From: Clostridiaceae bacterium
Lineage (GTDB): Bacteria > Bacillota > Clostridia > Oscillospirales > Acutalibacteraceae
DNA length: 10,045 bases
Direction: 5' to 3'
Assembly: GCA_016281115.1 (NCBI GenBank)
Contig: JAEEHZ010000058.1
Coordinates: 1-10,045, forward strand
A program made the position numbers and the translations under genes. Below the pieces are notes generated by a model. The model worked only from the letters and a program-made list of their open reading frames with translations, ran no database searches and was not told the DNA's origin. Shown one piece after another: positions 4,635 to 10,045 of the stretch. Numbering within the stretch: position 1 is the first letter of the stretch; each line of letters opens with the position of its first letter.

Positions 4635-6030
4635 AAAACATACATTTGTCACGGAATATGTATTTGCCGTGATTTTCCTTTACTATTTTTCCTTTTTCAC
4701 TTACAAGTGTACCTCTCAAAAATACTTTTTCGGCAATACCGCTTACTTTTACACCTTCAAGCGGTGTATAATCGCAAGCCTGGTTTTGGTTTTCTTTCGA
4801 TATTGTCCACTCGGCGTTTTCGTCCCATACAACTATGTCCGCGTCAAATCCGGGTTTAATCTCGCCTTTTTGACCGTACATACCGTATAACTTTGCGGGA
4901 TTTGTAGACAAATAAGCGCACATCTGTTCTTTGGTGATCTTTCCCTGTTTAACTCCGAATGTATAGATGACAACGGGGCGGTGTTCGACTCCCGGCGCAC
5001 CGTTTGGTATTTTGCTGAAATTATCTCTGCCGAGTTCTTTATCTTTATTATAGTTAAATGAGCAATGGTCGGTTGAAATACAATCGAGCCTGTTATTCTT
5101 AAGAGCGTTCCACAAGCAATCGCAATCGCTCTTTTTGCGTATCGGCGGAGAAATTACAAACTTTGCGCCTTCAAATTCATCGGAGCTTTTAGCGCCTGTT
5201 AAAGTTCCGTTTTTATAAACGCTGTCGTCCATAACAAGATATTGCGGACAGGTCTCCAAGTAAACTTTTGCACCGTTTTTACGGAATTCTTCGGCTATTT
5301 CGTAACCGAGCCTTGTACTTAAATGCACGATATTAACCGGAACATCGGCAAGCTTCGCAATGGTAAGATATCTGAAAACTGCCTCAGCCTCAACAAGTGC
5401 GGGGCGGGACAACGGATGGTATTCAGGCGTTGTCTTTCCATGAGAAATCAGGTCAGCTGTAAGTTCTTTCACCATATCGCCGTTTTCACAGTGAGTGCCA
5501 ACTATTCCGCCGATCTCGCCTATTCTTTTCAAAATTTTATAAAGGTCTGCGTCGCTTACTCTCAGATTATCGTAAGCCATATAAAGCTTAAAGGAAGTAA
5601 TGCCCTCTTTTACCATTTCGTCTACTTCTTTTGAAAGATCGTCGTTCCATTCCGTATACGACATATGGAAACCGTAATCGCAGCTTGATACGCCGTCTGC
5701 TTTGCGGTGCCACTCCTCAAGCGCCTGACGCCCTGTCATACCTCTGTCGGCAGTTGAAAAGTCAATTACGCATGTAGTTCCGCCTGCAGCAGCCGCTTTT
5801 GTTCCCGTATAAAAATTATCTGCCGTGCGCGCCGCCCCTACCAGATCAAAATGAGTGTGTGCGTCTATAAATCCGGGGAACAGCAGTTTTCCGCTTACGT
5901 CACAGATCTCGGCATCGGGAGCAGATATGCCTTCTCCAACGCTTACGATCTTTTCGTTCTCGATCAAAACATCTGCTTTTTCAGACCTCAAGCTGCTTAC
6001 GACCGTTCCGCCTTTTAAAAGTAATTTCAT
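4621..6030 (-). CDS. hydA: D-hydantoinase / dihydropyrimidinase (469 aa)
   Basis: This cyclic amidohydrolase opens the ring of hydantoins or dihydropyrimidines to give N-carbamoyl amino acids. It has the complete metal site of the family: DAHTH at 56-60 (His58, His60), the lysine expected to be carbamylated in FKLYMAY (Lys148), GTHCEN (His180), NIVHLST (His236) and STDHC (Asp321). The C-terminal YGMYGQKGEIKPGFDADIV (382-400) is the usual return of the chain to the small beta domain. Length is close to the common 455-485. The start ATG at 6030 follows GAAAGG with a rather long 12-nt spacing. It lies 26 nt after the GNAT gene. No N-carbamoyl amino acid amidohydrolase, pyrimidine reductase or allantoin gene is seen in the window, so the true substrate is open; phenylhydantoinase-like enzymes are a close alternative. 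Confidence 0.88.
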   Translation of the reverse strand: MKLLLKGGTVVSSLRSEKADVLIENEKIVSVGEGISAPDAEICDVSGKLLFPGFIDAHTHFDLVGAARTADNFYTGTKAAAAGGTTCVIDFSTADRGMTGRQALEEWHRKADGVSSCDYGFHMSYTEWNDDLSKEVDEMVKEGITSFKLYMAYDNLRVSDADLYKILKRIGEIGGIVGTHCENGDMVKELTADLISHGKTTPEYHPLSRPALVEAEAVFRYLTIAKLADVPVNIVHLSTRLGYEIAEEFRKNGAKVYLETCPQYLVMDDSVYKNGTLTGAKSSDEFEGAKFVISPPIRKKSDCDCLWNALKNNRLDCISTDHCSFNYNKDKELGRDNFSKIPNGAPGVEHRPVVIYTFGVKQGKITKEQMCAYLSTNPAKLYGMYGQKGEIKPGFDADIVVWDENAEWTISKENQNQACDYTPLEGVKVSGIAEKVFLRGTLVSEKGKIVKENHGKYIFRDKCMFYEKD

Positions 6031-6056
6031 AACAATTCACTGCCTTTCTTAATATT

Positions 6057-6779
6057 TTAACCTATCTTACAAAACCATTTTCCGGTGTTTATAAAACCTA
6101 AAGAATTATAAAACTTTTCGTTATCGTTTAACGTGCGCTGTAAATATATGTTTTTACAGTTAATTGACGATAAAAGCCTTTTTAACGTACCTGTGCCGAG
6201 TCCCAGTCTACGGTACTCTTTATCCGTGGCAACTGCGGTAATCACCGCACTGTCACCGCCGATGTTCGCGGCAGCTACCGATATAATATCATTGCCTTTT
6301 TGTGTGTAAGCAAGTTTCATCGTGTTGCTGTTTAGTTTATGAACCACGTCTGCTTTAAACGGTAAATATTCGTGCACGTTCAGACTTTCATTTTCACACC
6401 GCTTTAAAAGCTGATAAACTTTCAATATCACATCGTCGTCAATTGGCTGCAAAGCTTCAAGTTGCGGATTCACACCCGAATTGTATTTCATTATGTGACC
6501 GCTGCTGTCATAAATATCAAGCAAATCTTCTCCGCACAGCACCGTGCCGTTACAAACTGTTTTTATAAAGCTTTTAAGCTCCTCTATGTCGGCGTTTTCA
6601 TTATGACAAATTACATAGCAATCATCAAGTCTTGCAATTAAGGCGTTTTTATCCTGCGCCCAATAGTCGGTGTAACTCTTAAAGCCGTAGGTATTATATA
6701 TGCACAGGGTCTTTGCCATAAAAAGGCTGTCGGAAAAATCAAAATTTAATTCCGAATCAGACTGTATCAGCTTAATCAT
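6057..6779 (-). CDS. GNAT-family N-acetyltransferase with extra N-terminal domain (240 aa)
   Basis: The C-terminal half (about 120-240) is a GNAT fold. The acetyl-CoA site is ITAVATDKEYRRLGLGTGTL (180-199), whose RRLGLGTG is the R/Q-x-x-G-x-G/A motif, and NDNEKFYNSLGF (218-229) is the later motif with the Tyr that commonly serves as general acid. The first 120 residues do not match any domain I recognise; they contain aromatic-rich YNTYGFKSYTDYW (28-40) and may bind the substrate. Its ATG at 6779 overlaps the end of the upstream M42 peptidase gene by 8 nt, so translation is probably coupled. The substrate is unknown; an amino group on a peptide or amino acid fits the neighbours but is inference. 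Confidence 0.8.
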   Translation of the reverse strand: MIKLIQSDSELNFDFSDSLFMAKTLCIYNTYGFKSYTDYWAQDKNALIARLDDCYVICHNENADIEELKSFIKTVCNGTVLCGEDLLDIYDSSGHIMKYNSGVNPQLEALQPIDDDVILKVYQLLKRCENESLNVHEYLPFKADVVHKLNSNTMKLAYTQKGNDIISVAAANIGGDSAVITAVATDKEYRRLGLGTGTLKRLLSSINCKNIYLQRTLNDNEKFYNSLGFINTGKWFCKIG

Positions 6780-7794
6780 GCTCGCAAAGTTTAATGCTCA
6801 GGGCTTTTACAAGCTTTTCGGTTTCCTCGTAATCTTTTAAGCTTATAACCGTATATGCGCTGTGAAGATATCGGCATGGAACAGACACTGCAACCGTGCG
6901 GACACCTCCGCGCGATTTATGTATCGCGCCTGAGTCGTTTCCGCCTGCAACGCCTTCTTTAATTTGTGCCTTTATTCCGTTTTCTTCAGCCGTTTTTAGC
7001 GCAAGCTTAAAATATTCGCGGTCGTAAACTGTCGCTCGGTCCATAAATGATATTACTGCTCCTTCGCCCACTTTGCACATCACGTTGCTTTCTTCAATAC
7101 CGGGCACATCAGATGCAGTTGTGGATTCGATTACTATCGCGCTGTCGGGGGCGATACTGTAAGCTGCTCCCGTTGCGCCGCGCAAGCCCACTTCTTCCTG
7201 TACGACAAACGAGAAATACATATCGTATTCCAAGTCGCCTTTTATCATATCTATCATAACGGCACAGCCAAGTCTGTCGTCTATGGCTTTTGTAATGAGC
7301 GCGTCATCATTTATGATAAAATCGCTTACAAAAGCTACACTGTCGCCCGGCGACACAAGCTTTTCGGCGCTTTCTTTATCTTTTGCGCCTATATCTATAT
7401 ACATATCTTTAAGCTTTGGTATTTGTTTCTTTTCGTCATCGTTACAAAGATGTATGGGTTTTGTTCCGAATACACCGTTAATTTTGCCGTTGATCTTAAC
7501 AGCGTCGCCCAAAATGCACCTACGGTCAATTCCGCCCACCTCGGATACCTTTAGGGTTCCGTCGTCATTTATGTAAGTTATTATAAATCCCACTTCGTCC
7601 ATATGGGCAGACAAAAGCACCTTTCGTTTTGGTGTGTTTTTTCCCTTTTTGAATACTATCAGATTGCCCATTGCGTCTGTGGTGATCTCATCTGCATGAT
7701 CTTTTATTTCTTCTTTAATTATTTCTCTTACACAGCCTTCGTCACCGGATATACCATCGGTCATACAAAGCTTTTTAAGTAAATCTATATTCAT
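6772..7794 (-). CDS. M42-family metallo-aminopeptidase, second of tandem pair (340 aa)
   Basis: M42 enzymes are cytoplasmic zinc or cobalt aminopeptidases that form hollow tetrahedral dodecamers and finish the breakdown of peptides. The dinuclear site is intact: SAHMDEVG (62-69; His64, Asp66), the bridging aspartate in KAIDDRLGC (169-177), the catalytic and ligand glutamates in VVQEEVGLRGATGA (197-210), an acidic ligand at Glu223 where Asp is more usual, and His311 in LHSAY. Length is typical (330-360). The start ATG at 7794 has AAAGGA 7 nt upstream and lies 20 nt after the sister gene. The two copies are clearly diverged, so they may differ in residue preference or form mixed particles. Older annotations call this family endoglucanase or cellulase; that name should be avoided. 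Confidence 0.92.
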   Translation of the reverse strand: MNIDLLKKLCMTDGISGDEGCVREIIKEEIKDHADEITTDAMGNLIVFKKGKNTPKRKVLLSAHMDEVGFIITYINDDGTLKVSEVGGIDRRCILGDAVKINGKINGVFGTKPIHLCNDDEKKQIPKLKDMYIDIGAKDKESAEKLVSPGDSVAFVSDFIINDDALITKAIDDRLGCAVMIDMIKGDLEYDMYFSFVVQEEVGLRGATGAAYSIAPDSAIVIESTTASDVPGIEESNVMCKVGEGAVISFMDRATVYDREYFKLALKTAEENGIKAQIKEGVAGGNDSGAIHKSRGGVRTVAVSVPCRYLHSAYTVISLKDYEETEKLVKALSIKLCEHD

Positions 7795-7814
7795 AATTAT
7801 ATCCTTTCATACGC

Positions 7815-8834
7815 TTACTGTGCTTGCAAAATATATTTTGCCGCCAAAAGCGCGCTGTTTTCAATATCATTAACATCTATAATCTCGGCAGGTGTGTGCA
7901 TATTTCTAAGCGGAACAGATATTAATGCCGTTTTTATTCCGCCGGCGTTTGCAGATATATTATCTGCGTTTGTTCCGGTCCCGCCGCCCATTATCTCAGT
8001 TTGATACTCGATATTATTATTCTTGGCGATAAGTTTAAGCTCGTTTGACATCTCCCTGCTAAGTGTGGGAGAGATTCCAATCATCGGACCTTTTGACATT
8101 TCTCCGCTGTCGCAGTCGGCAACGCCGGGCTGTTTTGCAAAGCTTACGTCAAAAGCTATCGCACAGTCCGGCTTTACAGAAAATGCGCCAGTTTGTGCGC
8201 CCATTCCGCCTACTTCTTCTTTAGAGCTGAATAAGAAATGCACTTTGCAATTCAGCTCTTTTTCAGACAATAATTCCGCGCATCTTACAAGAACAGCAGC
8301 ACAGCATCTGTCGTCAAGCGCAGGAGACGCTACTCTCCCATCACACAAGGCAAAGCCCTGTTGCGCAAATGTTACGCTGTCGCCTATTTCCACCAATTCT
8401 TTAATTCTTTCATAAGACATACCTGTGTCAAGATAAATCTTGTCTTTTGATACTGCAGTGTCTTCGTTACCGTCTGATAAATGCGGCGGCAAACAGCAGA
8501 CAACTGCTTTTATGTCTTCTTTCCCGTGAATAGTGAACAGCGTGTCATTTATAATACGCATATCCATGCCGCCCACAGGCGAAACCTTTAAAAATCCTTT
8601 TTCGTCTATTTTTGTTACTATCATACCTATCTGGTCAATATGCGCGTCAAGCATTATTGTTTTCGTTTCATTTGTTCCCATACAGGCGTGAAGATTTCCG
8701 TTTATATCCTTATGTATATCGTATACGCCTTTGATATTTGCCAAAATATCGGCTATTTTATCAGCGATCTTACTTTCTCTGCCGGATACCCCGTGAGCAG
8801 AGCAAAGCTCAAAAATAAGCTTTTGTGTATCCAT
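7815..8834 (-). CDS. M42-family metallo-aminopeptidase, first of tandem pair (339 aa)
   Basis: All expected metal and catalytic residues of the M42 family are present: DAHIDQIG (63-70; His65, Asp67), ALDDRCC (172-178; Asp174), SSKEEVGGMGAQTGAF (203-218; Glu206 and Glu207), FDVSFAKQPG (228-237; Asp229) and MHTPAE (312-317; His313). The PDZ-like beta insertion typical of these proteins lies around residues 75-165. The ATG at 8834 follows GGGGA with 7 nt spacing, and the gene begins 29 nt after murD. The sequence GGGTGTNADN (283-292) is the substrate-side glycine loop of the family. It is most likely a peptidase for short peptides inside the cell, perhaps including wall-derived ones given its position next to murD, though that role is not shown by the sequence. 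Confidence 0.92.
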   Translation of the reverse strand: MDTQKLIFELCSAHGVSGRESKIADKIADILANIKGVYDIHKDINGNLHACMGTNETKTIMLDAHIDQIGMIVTKIDEKGFLKVSPVGGMDMRIINDTLFTIHGKEDIKAVVCCLPPHLSDGNEDTAVSKDKIYLDTGMSYERIKELVEIGDSVTFAQQGFALCDGRVASPALDDRCCAAVLVRCAELLSEKELNCKVHFLFSSKEEVGGMGAQTGAFSVKPDCAIAFDVSFAKQPGVADCDSGEMSKGPMIGISPTLSREMSNELKLIAKNNNIEYQTEIMGGGTGTNADNISANAGGIKTALISVPLRNMHTPAEIIDVNDIENSALLAAKYILQAQ

Positions 8835-8863
8835 TATCTATTCCCCATTTCCTAAAATCGGTA

Positions 8864-10045
8864 TCACAGTAAATTAACTATCCGTTTAAAATCTTTTCCG
8901 CGCGCGTCAAAATCCTTGTAAAAGTCAAAGCTTGCGCTTGCGGGTGAAAGCGATACAACATCGCCTTTAACGCTTCTTTTGTGGGCTTCTTTTACCGCTT
9001 CTTCCATATTGTGCGCTCTTATAATAGTTGGGCATCCGTCCTTATATTTCGGAGCGTTTTTCACGGCTGCTTCTATCTTGTCTGCAGTGTCACCCATCAA
9101 AATAAGAAGTTTTACTTTTTCAACTATCTTTTCGCCCAGCTCGTCGTACGGTATGTGCTTATCGTAGCCGCCTGCTATCAGGTTTATCTTAAAATCATAA
9201 AGCGATAATGTTCCCTGAATTGTTCTTGTAGGGCTTGAAGCAATTGAATCATTGTAATAAGAAACACCGTTTACAGTCCGAACATATTCGGCTCTGTGTT
9301 CAACTCCGCCAAACTCGGAAGCAACTTTTTTAATGACATCGGGTGAGACCAAGTCGCACACTGCGCTAACAGCCGCAAGATAGTTATCAACGTTATGATT
9401 TCCCTGTATTCTTATATCGTCGCGGTTCATTATAACTTCTTCGTTTCCGTGACGTGACAAGATTATATCACCGTTTTCCGATAAATACACGCCGTTATGT
9501 ACGGGGTGGTAAAGGCTGAACTCTACTACCTCTCCCCTTACCTCGGGAACAAAAGAATGTGTTATCTCATTTTCTGAATTAAGCACAGTTTTTGAAAATG
9601 CGTTCTGGTGCAGGAAAATGTTCTTCTTGGCATCTACATATTCCTGCATATCCTTGTGTATATCAAGGTGATTTGGAGAAATGTTTGTTATTACAGATAT
9701 ATCGCAGCCCTCACGCATTGAGATTAGCTGAAAGCTTGAAAGTTCAACCACTGCGTAAGCGTCTTCGGGCATATCTTCTATAAAAGGCAAAAGCGGAGCG
9801 CCGATATTGCCGCCTATATACACCTTTTTGCCGCTTGCTTTAAGCATTTCGGAAATAATTGTTGTGGTTGTGGTTTTCCCGTCGCTTCCCGTAACCGCAA
9901 TTATTTTGCAGGGGCATAACTCAAAAAACAATTCCATTTCGGAAGTTACGACCTTGCCGTTTTCTCTTAACTTACAGAGCTCGGGCATATAAAATTTCAT
10001 ACCGGGAGTTCTGAAAAATATATCGGCGTCAAGGTCTATTAAATA
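8864..10045 (-). CDS. murD: UDP-N-acetylmuramoyl-L-alanine--D-glutamate ligase (partial, N-terminus off window)
   Basis: MurD adds D-glutamate to UDP-MurNAc-L-Ala in the cytoplasm during peptidoglycan synthesis. The frame stays open to the window edge: 15 codons before the first in-window ATG (10000) encode YLIDLDADIFFRTPG, which fits the MurD SPG region, so the ATG at 10000 is internal. About 393 residues are visible and roughly 55-65 are missing from the UDP-binding first domain. Markers are the P-loop VTGSDGKTT, the ELSSFQL stretch, NISPNHLDIHKDMQEYVDAK, IQGNHNVDNYLAAVSA, GGVEHRAEYV, NDSIASSPTRT, LIAGGYDKHIPYDELG and the final SLSPASASFDFYKDFDARGK. All are in the expected order, so the enzyme looks functional. 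It is the first visible gene of the operon with the two M42 peptidases; the promoter is outside the window. Confidence 0.95.
   Translation of the reverse strand, partial: YLIDLDADIFFRTPGMKFYMPELCKLRENGKVVTSEMELFFELCPCKIIAVTGSDGKTTTTTIISEMLKASGKKVYIGGNIGAPLLPFIEDMPEDAYAVVELSSFQLISMREGCDISVITNISPNHLDIHKDMQEYVDAKKNIFLHQNAFSKTVLNSENEITHSFVPEVRGEVVEFSLYHPVHNGVYLSENGDIILSRHGNEEVIMNRDDIRIQGNHNVDNYLAAVSAVCDLVSPDVIKKVASEFGGVEHRAEYVRTVNGVSYYNDSIASSPTRTIQGTLSLYDFKINLIAGGYDKHIPYDELGEKIVEKVKLLILMGDTADKIEAAVKNAPKYKDGCPTIIRAHNMEEAVKEAHKRSVKGDVVSLSPASASFDFYKDFDARGKDFKRIVNLL

Noticed and set aside
8023..8415. Plus-strand open frame of 130 codons inside the first M42 peptidase gene
   Set aside because: It lies opposite a complete, motif-rich gene, has no ribosome-binding site, and its sequence (serine- and proline-rich low complexity) is typical of an antisense shadow.
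9643..10000. ATG at 10000 as the true start of murD
   Set aside because: The frame remains open to the window edge and the 15 upstream codons encode a plausible MurD segment (DADIFFRTPG), so the gene is cut by the window and does not start there.

Overview
The window reads as a chromosomal segment of a low-to-moderate GC, endospore-forming Firmicute, most likely an anaerobic gut-type Clostridium relative (Oscillospirales/Ruminococcaceae-like). This is inferred from a SpoVM-like sporulation peptide, a clostridial-type MecA adaptor, purine-rich Shine-Dalgarno sites, and the make-up of the TrxB, M42 and MurD proteins. No phage, transposon, CRISPR array, tRNA or rRNA was seen. Every gene I can support lies on the minus strand, so the reading order is from high to low coordinates.

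Region A (10045 to about 3956) is one tightly packed operon: murD (its 5' end lies outside the window), two tandem M42 zinc metallopeptidases, a GNAT acetyltransferase, a hydantoinase/dihydropyrimidinase, and a chloramphenicol-acetyltransferase-fold protein. Gaps are 29, 20, -8, 26 and -14 nt, and the operon ends at a stem-loop (3960-3995). Apart from murD (peptidoglycan precursor synthesis), the genes suggest scavenging of peptides and cyclic amides; none is a classical resistance gene.

Region B (3731-3959) has no gene. It holds four alternating inverted copies of CACACT/AGTGTG and a 12-bp hairpin that ends 6 nt before the mecA start codon, where a ribosome-binding site would be expected. 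mecA (ClpC adaptor) follows.

Region C (3162 to about 839) opens with a good sigma-A promoter (TTGAAA-17-TATAAT). It runs through a small lipoprotein of unknown function and a thioredoxin-reductase-like flavoprotein that lacks the usual NADPH-phosphate motif. After a hairpin that covers the next ribosome-binding site come two half-size TauE/SafE membrane proteins.

Region D (about 825 to 434) holds two genes shorter than typical gene-finding cut-offs: a 48-residue membrane peptide and a 30-residue SpoVM-like peptide, each with a strong ribosome-binding site and a plausible promoter. A strong terminator closes the region. Region E (350 to 1) is the start of an exported or membrane-anchored protein with a biotinyl-lipoyl-like segment, cut by the window edge.

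The points most worth a second look are the two tiny genes, the two RNA hairpins whose irregular pairs are G-U only on the coding (minus) strand, the CACACT/AGTGTG array, the split TauE pair and the atypical TrxB.
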